From a virus: DNA of 30,336 nt. Under the pieces are notes generated by a model, which saw nothing but the letters and a program-made list of their open reading frames with translations, was not told where the DNA came from and did not search any database. A program made the translations under genes and the position numbers. This document shows positions 1 through 8,256 of this stretch, one piece after another. The stretch lies in the IMG/VR virus record IMGVR_UViG_3300014839_000030, positions 1-30,336 of that record; one strand, given 5' to 3'. The first letter of the stretch is position 1. Every line of letters starts with the position of its first letter.

Positions 1-228
1 CCTGTTTGCACATCGGGTGAATCGGAAAACAAGGCGCAACCTTACTGGGCCGTCCGAAAGGGATCGAAAATGGAGACCTCCGTTGTATTGCACGATACAC
101 CAAAGGCGCGGAGGCTGGCGGAGGCGTTGAAGAAATTTCGGAGGGAATGGTTCTTGTCGACCTGGTCGAGAAAACCCGGAAGGTGGATCCCGGCGGCGAA
201 CGCCATCGGGGAGATGTTGCGTGGGTAA
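1..228 (+). CDS. hypothetical protein, 5' end outside window
   Basis: The frame is open from the first base of the window to a TAA at 226-228, giving at least 75 residues. It may start upstream of the window, or at ATG 70, where an AAAGGGA sequence lies about 7 bases upstream and would give a 52-residue basic protein. The C-terminal part is rich in Arg, Lys and Trp. I recognise no domain. The stop overlaps the GTG start of the next gene by 8 bases, which is the coupling style of the rest of the late region and supports it being a real gene. Its position just before the terminase is often held by small unknown or HNH-type proteins, but no HNH motif is visible. Confidence 0.4.
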   Translation, partial: PVCTSGESENKAQPYWAVRKGSKMETSVVLHDTPKARRLAEALKKFRREWFLSTWSRKPGRWIPAANAIGEMLRG

Positions 229-853
229 GGAAGAGCGTGACACACCACAGCGGCCTGACAAGCCCCTTACGATAAAGCAGCGGGCCTTCGTCGAGGCCCT
301 CGTAGCGGACCCGAAGGGGGACATCAAGGTAGCGGCGGTCAGCGCCGGGTTCTCCCCGGTCAGCGCCAAGCAGATCGCGAATGACCTGCTCCACGCCAAG
401 AAGTACGGGCACGTCTCCGCCGAGTATCGCCGCCTGTCCCGCGAGCGTCTGGCCCAATACGGGATCGATGCTCAGGAATGGATGGACCGGGCCGCCGCGG
501 TGCTCAAGGTCGACCGAAGAAAAATCTTCAAGTGGGACGGCAACAACCTGACCGTCAATCCCACCGAGAACATGCGGCCTGAAGAGGTGGCGCTCATCCA
601 GGAGATTTCTGTGGTGGTCGGTGACGACGGCGAGGCGCGCCCTCGCATCAAACTGGCTCCTCTCGCACCGTTCTACCAAATGGTCGGGAAAGCCCTCGGC
701 CTATTCCGCGAGAGGATTGAAATCGACGCCACGATAGAGTATGCAGCCGCTGAAGAATCTCTCACTCGCAAGCTTGCTGAGCTCAGACAGTCGCTTGAAA
801 GAGCGATTCTTGGCGAGCCTAAGCCCCCGGGAGAAGAGGGATCTCCTCTATAG
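221..853 (+). CDS. terS: terminase small subunit
   Basis: Probable small terminase (210 residues), the DNA-recognition half of the packaging motor. The N-terminal segment (about residues 15-60) has the pattern LTIKQRAFVEAL followed by a helix-turn-helix-like stretch with AAVSAGFSPVSAKQIANDLL, typical of the Terminase_2 type of small subunit. The middle carries the usual predicted helix plus beta segment and the C-terminus is charged. The start is GTG, with GGGGAG about 7 bases upstream. It directly precedes the large terminase, and the 3' end overlaps that gene by 113 bases. The family call comes from N-terminal pattern and position; the remainder of the protein is less diagnostic. Confidence 0.8.
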   Translation: MGKEERDTPQRPDKPLTIKQRAFVEALVADPKGDIKVAAVSAGFSPVSAKQIANDLLHAKKYGHVSAEYRRLSRERLAQYGIDAQEWMDRAAAVLKVDRRKIFKWDGNNLTVNPTENMRPEEVALIQEISVVVGDDGEARPRIKLAPLAPFYQMVGKALGLFRERIEIDATIEYAAAEESLTRKLAELRQSLERAILGEPKPPGEEGSPL

Positions 854-2165
854 GTGGGACTTCTGGGGGCGCCCCGACCAGTTCGCCCCGCGATGGCCCT
901 GGTATGTCTGGCTAATCCTGGCTGGCCGCGGGTGGGGCAAGACGCGGACGGGCGCAGAGTGGGTCATCGAGTGCATCAAGGCCGGGTTTGACCGGGTCAA
1001 TCTCTTCGGCAGGACGATCGGTGACGTCCGCTCGATTATGATCGAGGGGGAATCGGGGCTCAAAGCCAAGAGCCCCCCGCACCTGTATCCTCGCTACATA
1101 ACGTCGCAAAAGCTTCTGAGGTGGAAGACGGGCCAAGAGTCCCACATCTTCACCTCAGACGAACCTGATGGCTCGCGCGGCCATCAGCACCAGAAAGTTT
1201 GGGCCGACGAGCTGGCCGCGTGGCACAGCTTCGAGCCCTGGGACAACCTGAAGATGGGCCTGCGGATCGGGACCAATCCTCAGATTTGCGTGACCACAAC
1301 GCCGCGGCGGCTGAAACTGCTGCGGCAAATCCTGGCGAAAGCGAATACGGCGGTCACTAGGGGCCGCACCGTCGACAATGCAGCTAACCTGGCTGCCGAG
1401 GCCCTTGAGGAGCTCCTCGACAGCTACGCGAACACCGAACTGGGCCGTCAAGAACTTGATGGCGAGCTCCTAGACGACTGCGAAGGCGCTTACTGGGACC
1501 AAGAGCTCATCAATGAGTTACGGATCCTTGAGAAGAATCTTCCCCCGCTGGTGCGGGTGGTCATCGGGGTAGACCCGGCGATCACCAACAACTCCCGGTC
1601 GGACCATGTGGGAATCGTGGTCGTGGGCCTGGGAATCGACGGCCATGTCTATGTCCTGGCGGACCTGAGTTGTAAGGCTTCCCCGGGGCAATGGGCCAGC
1701 TTGATTATCAAGGCCTACCGCGAGTTCGGTGCGGACAAGTGTATCGTGGAAACCAACCGCGGCGGTGACCTGCTGGCCCATACGCTCCGGATCATGGATG
1801 CCGACGCCATCCTGAACATTGACGAGATTAACTCTCAGGAGGACAAGCCGGGACGAGCGGAACCGGTGTCCGCCCTCTACTCGCAAAAAGTGCGCCGCGC
1901 CCACCACGTCGGCACGATGAAGCTCTTAGAGGATGAGATGACGGACTGGGATCCTCGCATCTCAAAATATTCGCCCAACAGAATTGACGCTCTGGTCTTT
2001 GCGGTGGTGGAGCTGATTCCCAATCTGCGGCCTTCGCGTCCGATATCACAGCGGGTCGACCCCCGCAAAGAAATTTACCTGCCCGCTCGCAAGAGCGTAT
2101 GGACTCCATCGAAAGGACCCGGACGATTTTGGCAAGCCCTCTCGGCTCTTGGTTTCGCCGCCTAG
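741..2165 (+). CDS. terL: terminase large subunit (ATPase and nuclease)
   Basis: Large terminase of 474 residues, which drives DNA translocation into the prohead and cuts the concatemer. The ATPase domain has Walker A AGRGWGKTR at residues 61-69 and a Walker B with D156-E157 (VWADELAAW). The RNase H-like nuclease domain shows acidic residues D278 (VIGVDPA), E337 (VETNRGGD) and D416 (NRIDALV). This is the Terminase_6/GTA-like layout. The conserved segment LLYRWDFWGRPDQF lies before Walker A and begins inside the overlap with the small subunit, so the overlap is real coding sequence. The exact start is less sure: ATG 741 has only a weak upstream GATAGAG, and TTG codons at 774, 795 and 810 are alternatives. 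Confidence 0.93.
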   Translation: MQPLKNLSLASLLSSDSRLKERFLASLSPREKRDLLYRWDFWGRPDQFAPRWPWYVWLILAGRGWGKTRTGAEWVIECIKAGFDRVNLFGRTIGDVRSIMIEGESGLKAKSPPHLYPRYITSQKLLRWKTGQESHIFTSDEPDGSRGHQHQKVWADELAAWHSFEPWDNLKMGLRIGTNPQICVTTTPRRLKLLRQILAKANTAVTRGRTVDNAANLAAEALEELLDSYANTELGRQELDGELLDDCEGAYWDQELINELRILEKNLPPLVRVVIGVDPAITNNSRSDHVGIVVVGLGIDGHVYVLADLSCKASPGQWASLIIKAYREFGADKCIVETNRGGDLLAHTLRIMDADAILNIDEINSQEDKPGRAEPVSALYSQKVRRAHHVGTMKLLEDEMTDWDPRISKYSPNRIDALVFAVVELIPNLRPSRPISQRVDPRKEIYLPARKSVWTPSKGPGRFWQALSALGFAA

Positions 2166-3739
2166 TCGGCAGCGAACCGGAAAGACCGACCCCGGCTCCT
2201 GCTCGCGTCAAGCCGCATAAGGTGCGCAGGCGAAGAGGTCCGACGGCGGTCCAGGAGGACTTGCGCAAACCTTCCCTGACGGGAGACCCCTGGCAGGGGT
2301 ATCGCCGCCTCACCCGCTCGAGCGAGAAGCGGCGCGACCTGACCCCGGTCCGATGGGACTGGCAGCAGCGGCTCGGGAACTGGCTCTGGGCCAGTCATCC
2401 GGTCTGCAAGAAGGCACTCCAGAATACCAAGAACTTCGTTTGCGGGGACGGCTTCTGGCCACAGTCCTTGTGCCAGACCAAACTGCGAGAAAAGATCCAG
2501 TCTCTCCTGGAGATGCATTGGAAAATCAACGCGTGGGGACCGGAACTGGCCCGCCGTGTTGAGACTCTGAGCGTTGAGGGCGAGTGGGTCTATTGGTGCA
2601 CGCCTCCCCACCACTCCTCAGGCCACATCGAGCTTTGCAAAATCCTGCCCGAGAACGTTGAGGAAGTGCTCCGCTGCCCGCTCAATGCCGAGCGGTTGGA
2701 CGAAGTCCATCTCAAGTTCCCTCTCGAGTTCGTTTCCTGGGGCGGGAAAGACCTGATCCAAAAGTTCAAGCTGGCGCACTGGGACTGGAAGAGCGAGCGG
2801 GTGCGTGGCGACGGCCTGATGCTCGGGGCCAACCGCCTGTCCGGGCAGACCCGCGGATGGTCCGACCTCCTAGCGATCGCCGACTACATCGACCTGTTCG
2901 ACACGGCCATTTTTACGGAGGCCGAGCGAATAGGTATCCAGCGCGCCTTCGTATGGGATGTCCTTATCAAAGGCAAGGGGGACATAGAGAACAAGGTTAC
3001 CCAGCGCCGCGAGGAACTGCAGGCCCTGGGCCCCCCTCGGCCAGGCGCGGTCAACGTGCACAGCGAGGACGAGGAATGGAGCGCCAAGTCCGTTCAGCTC
3101 TATCTCGGGGAGACCATCGAATACCTCAAGTTCATCTTGATGGTATGCCTCGGCGGAACGCACAACCCTGAGCACTGGTTCGCGCAGGGCGGCAACACAA
3201 ATAAGGCGACGGCTTCTGAAATGGGCGGCCCGGCCTTCGCCCACATTCGCGAGCGCAAGCGTGAAATCATGACGTTCATGACCTTGGAACTGGAAATGCA
3301 AATGCAGGCCTGGGTCGACTGCGGCCAGTTGCCGCGAGGGCTCGACCCCAAGGACCTGGCCTTCCAGATTTTGTCCAAAGACCCGGAGCACAACGCCTAC
3401 AACACCATCGGCGCCAACCTCCAGAGTGTAGGGCAGGGGCTGGTAATTGCGTCGAGCCAGGGATGGCTGACCCCCCAGGAATGCGCGATGGCCTACCGAG
3501 GAGCCGCCGCCGATATGGGCCTGGGCGACTTTCCCGGCGTGCCGCCGGACAAGACTTTAGAGGCGGCCCAACAGCGAGTTTCCCAGGCCTTAGACGCCAA
3601 GAAGTCCGAGTTATCGACTCAGAAACCTTTCGACATGGTAGGAGGAAACGATGGCAAAACGTTCAGCCGAGATGGATCAGGACAGCCCGGAAGCCCCGGA
3701 GGAGGAGCGAACCAGCAACCCACCGGAAACGACCCCTGA
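2099..3739 (+). CDS. portal protein
   Basis: Portal protein (546 residues) forming the dodecameric ring at the capsid vertex through which DNA enters. The order terminase-portal-capsid and the sequence pattern support the call: an N-terminal basic region, WASHPVCKKALQNTKNFV near residue 100, then a C-terminal helical half with LGGTHNPEHWFAQGGNTNKA and SEMGGPAFAHIRERKREIM, which resembles the clip/stem and wing region of SPP1/HK97-type portals. The C-terminus is low-complexity, rich in Gly, Pro, Gln and Asn. ATG 2099 lies 67 bases inside the end of the terminase gene with AAGAGC upstream. The last 89 bases overlap the next gene. Confidence 0.85.
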   Translation: MDSIERTRTILASPLGSWFRRLVGSEPERPTPAPARVKPHKVRRRRGPTAVQEDLRKPSLTGDPWQGYRRLTRSSEKRRDLTPVRWDWQQRLGNWLWASHPVCKKALQNTKNFVCGDGFWPQSLCQTKLREKIQSLLEMHWKINAWGPELARRVETLSVEGEWVYWCTPPHHSSGHIELCKILPENVEEVLRCPLNAERLDEVHLKFPLEFVSWGGKDLIQKFKLAHWDWKSERVRGDGLMLGANRLSGQTRGWSDLLAIADYIDLFDTAIFTEAERIGIQRAFVWDVLIKGKGDIENKVTQRREELQALGPPRPGAVNVHSEDEEWSAKSVQLYLGETIEYLKFILMVCLGGTHNPEHWFAQGGNTNKATASEMGGPAFAHIRERKREIMTFMTLELEMQMQAWVDCGQLPRGLDPKDLAFQILSKDPEHNAYNTIGANLQSVGQGLVIASSQGWLTPQECAMAYRGAAADMGLGDFPGVPPDKTLEAAQQRVSQALDAKKSELSTQKPFDMVGGNDGKTFSRDGSGQPGSPGGGANQQPTGNDP

Positions 3740-3986
3740 GGAGATGGATCCCGAACGCCCAGTCTTCTCCTTCCCGGTCTTTACCGAGGAGGATGATGAG
3801 CCGGCGGTGCGTCTCATTGACGGACAGACTGTGAAGGTCCCCCGTTTTTGCTGCAACGCTCTGCATCGGTGGCTGGGTGACCGCCAGTTGGCGTGTTACG
3901 CCCTCGTCAATCACGGAATCGTGCAGACGGCCAGCTTTATCTCCTACCCCGACCATCAAAGATTCGAAGTTTCCGGCCAGGCCTGA
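3651..3986 (+). CDS. hypothetical protein between portal and capsid genes
   Basis: A 111-residue protein of unknown function. The first 45 residues are acidic and Pro/Glu-rich and probably disordered. Residues about 50-111 look folded, with a cysteine pair and a WLGDRQLACYALVNHG segment. The start is well supported by AGGAGG at 3640-3645, five bases before ATG 3651, although this puts the start 89 bases inside the portal gene. Its TGA shares one base with the ATG of the capsid fusion gene (TGATG), so the two are probably translationally coupled. The position suggests a head-assembly accessory role, but nothing in the sequence proves it. Confidence 0.7.
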   Translation: MAKRSAEMDQDSPEAPEEERTSNPPETTPEEMDPERPVFSFPVFTEEDDEPAVRLIDGQTVKVPRFCCNALHRWLGDRQLACYALVNHGIVQTASFISYPDHQRFEVSGQA

Positions 3987-6475
3987 TGAGCAAACGCAAG
4001 TTCTGGATTCCCGGCTACCTGACCGAGGAAGTCTCGGCCACTGACCAGGGATCGATATGGAACGCGACGCTGATCCGGTCAGGTTGGTCTCGCAACGGGC
4101 TTTATTACCCGCGCCCGACGTTGCAGGAGGCCGCTCCTCTCTTTGAGGGGAGTCCGGTGGAGTACTATGCGGCGGGGACCCCGGTAACGCACATTCCCCG
4201 GGCAAAACGGCTGGCTGGCGTCAGTGCACCTGCCGGAAACATCGCGGGGGTCTCGGCTAACTGCGCGGCAATTGAGTCGGGCGGGCGCTTGGAGCTCCAG
4301 GCGCAGATTCATATCACCCAACAGCCGATCCGTGAGGAATTGGCTAATCATTGGAGAGTATTCCAAAAGTATGGCATCCCCATGGCCTTGGGTCTCTCCA
4401 TCGACGGAAACGCGGCGCTACGGATGGGGACCGCCGAGGGCCGGAAGGGCCTCATCGTAGACCGCATTTTTGAAATCTTGGGCACGGCGATCGTGTCACA
4501 ACCAGCAGCTGGAGGCAGATTCTCGCAGTTGGTGGCCGGATTCAGTCAAATCAAGGAGGACCATATGAAACCATTGTTAGCCTGGTTGCGCGCGAAGGGC
4601 CATACCGTAAAGTCTCAGGAGCCGGCGGAGGTCTGCCAGCAGGTCATATCTATCATTCAAGAGGACGTGGGGGACGCCAGCTGGATGCAATTGGCGCTTG
4701 ACCTGCTCAGCGCTGGAAAATTGGAGGAGGTGCAGGGGCTCTTGGAGCTGGCTATCTCCAGCCAGAACTCTTCCACCGTGATGGAAGCGGTTGCGGTCCA
4801 GGCCCCCGCGCCTTCCGCTTCCTCCACCCTCTCACGAGTTGAGGCCGACCTTGCCACCATCCGGCGCCAGGCTCAGAGGGCCACGGAAATCGCCGAGGGC
4901 GTCCAGCTTTCGAGCTCGGCCGCCGAACTGGAACGGCAACTTTCGTCCAGCGACTTGCCCGAGAAGATGGCCCGGTTCGTGCGCAAGCAGTTTGAAGGCA
5001 AGGTCTTCGAGGCGAAGGTCTTAGCGGAGGCCATCAGCGAGATTCAGGAGTCCATCGGCTCTCCTCCTCCCGCCACCGGCGTTTTGCAGGGCCGGGCCGC
5101 CGACATCCGGCTGGGGGTCGGGGAAATCGAGCGGCAGCAGGCCGGCTGGGATATCGTAATGGGTTACGATTATACCAAAGACAAAGAGAGGAAGCTCTCG
5201 GACGAGGAGAAGTCGACCTACCGGGAAATGCGCAACGCCCGCCCTGGGACGCTCTACAGCCGCTATTACGACGACGGCGACATGATGCAGAAAATCGGGC
5301 CTAACGCGATCGTCCAAGAGGCCACCAGCGCCAATTATCCGGACATCCTCAGCACCTCGATAACCCGCCGGGTGGTCCAGGTATACGATGAGGTGCCTGA
5401 CCAATCCGATGACCTGGTCACTGTCGTGGACGACATCCAGACCTTTAAAGACCAGGACCGGATCCTCTATGGCGGTTTCTCGGATGTGGCATTGGTTCCC
5501 GAATCGGACAGCCAGAACTATCCCTACCTGAAGGGGTTTGATGAAAAACAGTCGACCTACCGCCTGAACAAATACGGTGGGCTGTTCGCCATCACCTGGG
5601 AAATGATCCTGAACGATGACCTGGGCGTCTTCCGCAATCTGACGGATGAATTGGGCCGCCTCTGCCGCCACAAGAAGAAGATGTTCATCTATTCTCTGGT
5701 TACCGCATCTTCGGGCGGTGCCGTCAACACCGACCAGACCTACGATGGCCTGGCCCTCTACCACGCCAATCATGCCAACGTAGGCTCGGCCGCCTTGAGT
5801 AAGCTGTCTCTCACCGCCGCTCGGGTGGTGATTCGCAATCAGAGGCGGTTCTCGCGCTCCATCACCCTCGGCGCGGCCTATACCGCGGGCGAGACTGCCC
5901 TGACGGTTTCCGATACCACCGGTATCAATCTTGGGAACTTCATCCAAGTCGATTCCGAGTTCTTCCGGGTAACCGGGGTCACATCGGGAACCGTCTTGGC
6001 GGTCACGGGGGCGAGGATGGGCACAGCCGCGGCCAACCATGCTAACGCCGCCGTCGCCACTCTCATCGCCGATACCATCAGCGTCAACCGGTTCCATGTG
6101 GTGGTGCCCTCCGAGCAGGAGGACAATCTCTACGGGATCCTCAACAGCGAACAGATTCCCGGCACGGCCAACAATGATGCCAACCAGATGGAAGCCCTCG
6201 CCGCCAAGGGTAACCTCGTCCCTCACGTGGTGGACTCGCTCTATCTGGCCGGCGACGTCCGGAGCTGGTATTGCGTGGCTGAACCGACCCAGGTCAAGAC
6301 CTTCGAGTTCGCCTATCTGCGCGGCCAACGCAAGCCCCTGATCGGCGTCCAGGACGCCGAGCTCCTCGGCAACATGTTCATGCGCGACAACGCCACTTAC
6401 AAGGTCCGCTTCCCGCTGGGAGGCAAGGCCATCGACTGGCGTGGCGCCTATAGCAGTCAAGTGGCCGGAGGCTAA
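3986..6475 (+). CDS. fused prohead protease, scaffold and gpT-like major capsid protein
   Basis: One 829-residue frame that reads as three head-assembly parts. Residues ~1-190 look like a phage head-maturation protease: WNATLIRSGWSRNGLYYP at the start, a candidate catalytic His in PVTHIP, a candidate Ser in LGLSIDGNA, and a closing VSQPAAGGRF typical of these proteases. Residues ~194-385 are Gln/Glu/Ala-rich and helical, as expected of a scaffold or delta domain. Residues ~388-829 match the Mu gpT-like major head protein, with SANYPDILSTSITRRV, TYRLNKYGGLFAITWEMILNDD and a conserved C-terminal YKVRFPLGGKAIDWRG. Residues ~625-695 look like an extra beta domain inserted in the capsid part. ATG 3986 is chosen over GTG 3893 because it makes a TGATG junction and starts at a natural N-terminus. 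Confidence 0.85.
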   Translation: MSKRKFWIPGYLTEEVSATDQGSIWNATLIRSGWSRNGLYYPRPTLQEAAPLFEGSPVEYYAAGTPVTHIPRAKRLAGVSAPAGNIAGVSANCAAIESGGRLELQAQIHITQQPIREELANHWRVFQKYGIPMALGLSIDGNAALRMGTAEGRKGLIVDRIFEILGTAIVSQPAAGGRFSQLVAGFSQIKEDHMKPLLAWLRAKGHTVKSQEPAEVCQQVISIIQEDVGDASWMQLALDLLSAGKLEEVQGLLELAISSQNSSTVMEAVAVQAPAPSASSTLSRVEADLATIRRQAQRATEIAEGVQLSSSAAELERQLSSSDLPEKMARFVRKQFEGKVFEAKVLAEAISEIQESIGSPPPATGVLQGRAADIRLGVGEIERQQAGWDIVMGYDYTKDKERKLSDEEKSTYREMRNARPGTLYSRYYDDGDMMQKIGPNAIVQEATSANYPDILSTSITRRVVQVYDEVPDQSDDLVTVVDDIQTFKDQDRILYGGFSDVALVPESDSQNYPYLKGFDEKQSTYRLNKYGGLFAITWEMILNDDLGVFRNLTDELGRLCRHKKKMFIYSLVTASSGGAVNTDQTYDGLALYHANHANVGSAALSKLSLTAARVVIRNQRRFSRSITLGAAYTAGETALTVSDTTGINLGNFIQVDSEFFRVTGVTSGTVLAVTGARMGTAAANHANAAVATLIADTISVNRFHVVVPSEQEDNLYGILNSEQIPGTANNDANQMEALAAKGNLVPHVVDSLYLAGDVRSWYCVAEPTQVKTFEFAYLRGQRKPLIGVQDAELLGNMFMRDNATYKVRFPLGGKAIDWRGAYSSQVAGG
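4553..4567 (+). promoter_or_regulatory. internal ribosome binding site and in-frame start within the capsid fusion gene
   Basis: AAGGAGG at 4553-4559 is followed five bases later by ATG 4565-4567, in frame as codon 194 of the fusion gene, exactly after the end of the protease-like domain. It would give a 636-residue scaffold-plus-capsid protein lacking the protease. The arrangement resembles lambda C/Nu3 and Mu I/Z, where the scaffold starts inside the protease gene. It is the strongest Shine-Dalgarno in the neighbourhood, stronger than that of the upstream start, so I infer that the shorter product is the major one. Confidence 0.7.
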
Positions 6476-6478
6476 GCA

Positions 6479-7315
6479 GTGGCTCTCGCCGCCCTCAAGG
6501 CCAAGGCTCGTCAGTTTGCGCGGGTCCCTGTCGACGTGGTCAGTCAGGTCGACACTGACCACGTGCAATCTGACGAGACCGCGGCCTTGTTTGACGCTCT
6601 CAAGACCTACAGCGCCGCCCGCCCGAGGTTCCTGGTGGCAGATTTCCCCGCCCTGGCGTCAGGGGTGCGGGAGATTTGCCTGCCAGATTTGATCCTCGGG
6701 TGGTCCGGCTCCTGGAGGGTGGAGCGTATCTGGTGGATCATGCAATGGAACGACCCGTATTTTAGCCCGTCGGGCTGGAGCAACGGCGGGGGCCTGGGCG
6801 GCTGGGACGACCCGGCCTTCGACACAGCCTGGCCGATGAATGGGCCGTCCGGACCCCGGGAGCGTCTCTTCGAGCTGCGCCCGGGCGAATGGATGGACCT
6901 GCAGAAGGGAGATGGGAAGCGTTACCTGCGTTTCCTTGGGCGGTTCCCCATCAACGTCGGATACTCGCTCGACTATTTCTCTCCGCATCTCATCGACTCC
7001 ACGCACGACACGGTCAGCGACCAGTATCCTCAAGACGTCGACGCCCTCTGCCATCTGGCGGCGAGCAAGATTCTCCAGATGGCCGCCAACCGTTACGCCG
7101 GGCAGAGTTCCTCGACGCTCAACCTGGATACGGTCGACACCGCCGCGCAGACAATGAGCTATGCCGCCCGTGCCAACGAGCAACGCAAACTATACGAGGA
7201 GTCGATGACCTCCTTGCCGCCCCAGCAGGCCGCCCCCAAACCCATCACGGGAACAAGGGTCGACTGGGGCCGGGCAGACCGAAAACACCGTTTCTGGCCT
7301 CGAGGAAGGGCATAA
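6479..7315 (+). CDS. putative head-tail connector protein
   Basis: A 278-residue protein directly after the capsid gene, with GTG start 6479 and GGAGG at 6468-6472 in the last codons of the capsid gene. Residues ~190-255 form a helical segment (DVDALCHLAASKILQMAANRYAG, then AAQTMSYAARANEQRKLYEESM) like the helical hairpin of gp6/gp15-type adaptor proteins that dock under the portal. The middle is Trp- and Gly-rich (residues ~75-125) and unlike the small adaptors, so it may carry an added surface domain. The C-terminus is basic. The connector role is inferred from position and this helical pattern. Confidence 0.5.
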   Translation: MALAALKAKARQFARVPVDVVSQVDTDHVQSDETAALFDALKTYSAARPRFLVADFPALASGVREICLPDLILGWSGSWRVERIWWIMQWNDPYFSPSGWSNGGGLGGWDDPAFDTAWPMNGPSGPRERLFELRPGEWMDLQKGDGKRYLRFLGRFPINVGYSLDYFSPHLIDSTHDTVSDQYPQDVDALCHLAASKILQMAANRYAGQSSSTLNLDTVDTAAQTMSYAARANEQRKLYEESMTSLPPQQAAPKPITGTRVDWGRADRKHRFWPRGRA

Positions 7316-7789
7316 GTGGACTTTTCCGCCAAATGCAGCCGAAAAGGGCCTCTTTTCGAGTTTTCCGCTCTCAGCGTGGCCGATTCCTTATCCGTTCCCG
7401 CCGTCGAAGCCGCGACTCAGGACCTGGCCGGGGCGATCGCCGAGAACGCTCCCAAGGCCTCGGGGAAACTGGCGGGGTCGGTGGCGGTGATCGGGAGCGG
7501 CTTGAACCGCCGAGTGCAGGTAGGTGAGTGGTATGGCATCCCACTGGAGGCGGGTGTCAGGCCCGGATTCGTCCCTATCCAGTCAATCGCACAGTGGGCT
7601 TCGGTCAAATTGGGGTTGGACGATATCTCGGCGCGCCGGATGGCTTTCGCCTATAGTCGTTCGCGCTCTACCACCGGTCAGCCCCGCAATAGCTTCTTCT
7701 ACCGAACCTTCGACCGCGTCCGGGGACTCCTGATGAGTCGATATCTTGAGCCCATCGCGGCCGGAATTGCGAGCAAACTTGACGGATGA
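7316..7789 (+). CDS. HK97 gp10-like head-tail joining protein
   Basis: A 157-residue protein with the pattern of the HK97 gp10 / minor tail completion family: an N-terminal helix, NAPKASGKLAGSVAV (the usual P..tG.L..S motif), a YGIPLEAGVRPGF segment like the family's 'Y...vE.Gt.p', and a C-terminal helix after NSFFYRTFDRV. Members bridge the head connector and the tail. The GTG start at 7316 follows the upstream stop directly, with GGAAGGG upstream. The gene ends in an ATGA overlap with the next one. Confidence 0.65.
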   Translation: MDFSAKCSRKGPLFEFSALSVADSLSVPAVEAATQDLAGAIAENAPKASGKLAGSVAVIGSGLNRRVQVGEWYGIPLEAGVRPGFVPIQSIAQWASVKLGLDDISARRMAFAYSRSRSTTGQPRNSFFYRTFDRVRGLLMSRYLEPIAAGIASKLDG

Positions 7790-8256
7790 GCTGGGGGACC
7801 ATAGCAGCGGCCCTGCAGGCGAGAATTGCGGCGATTCAGACCGATAGTCAGGTCCATGCGGTCGTTAAGCACCTGAAAGAGGACGAGGAGACCCCCGATT
7901 TCAAGGCCCTTTTTGCCAACAAAGAGGCCACGGATATCAATTTTTGGATGATTTCCAGAGTGTCCGATGAGGAAAAGAAGTCCGAATCGGACGCAAATCG
8001 CTGGCTAAACCACCACACCGCGGAGATCCTGCATGTTCGGGGCCTCCATGGACATGGAGACTCAGAAACGCCTTTTCAGGCTGATTTGGACGCCATTATT
8101 GCCGATTTTCGGACGGGAGACCGAACTTTGGGAAATATTGCAGAGTTTTTCACCGATATTCACTTCCCGCGTATTGATCTGGTCAAGTTTTCCAAAGCGA
8201 CGTGCCATATGGCCCACGGAATTCTCACCGTGGAAGAGGTAATCTCCAATGCTTAG
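7786..8256 (+). CDS. putative tail terminator / tail completion protein
   Basis: A 156-residue protein. The N-terminus (WGTIAAALQARIAAIQ) and C-terminus (CHMAHGILTVEE), separated by mixed alpha-beta sequence, resemble tail terminator proteins, which cap the tail tube and join it to the head. The start ATG overlaps the upstream TGA (ATGA), and the 3' end overlaps the next gene by 8 bases. The base composition is visibly less GC-rich than in the genes before it. The adjacent gene at 8249 is an alternative candidate for the terminator, so the assignment between the two is uncertain. Confidence 0.5.
   Translation: MSWGTIAAALQARIAAIQTDSQVHAVVKHLKEDEETPDFKALFANKEATDINFWMISRVSDEEKKSESDANRWLNHHTAEILHVRGLHGHGDSETPFQADLDAIIADFRTGDRTLGNIAEFFTDIHFPRIDLVKFSKATCHMAHGILTVEEVISNA

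Noticed and set aside
42-248. Minus-strand 68-codon frame at the window start
   Set aside because: It opposes the plus-strand frame that is open from base 1 and coupled to the small terminase gene, and has no RBS or domain.
3893-3985. GTG 3893 as start of the capsid fusion gene
   Set aside because: It adds 31 residues that are only an out-of-frame reading of the previous gene; ATG 3986 gives a TGATG coupling and a natural N-terminus.
5021-6568. A 515-codon open frame on the minus strand opposite the capsid gene
   Set aside because: It is an antisense shadow of a GC-rich coding sequence. It has no recognisable domain, and the plus-strand gene is certain.
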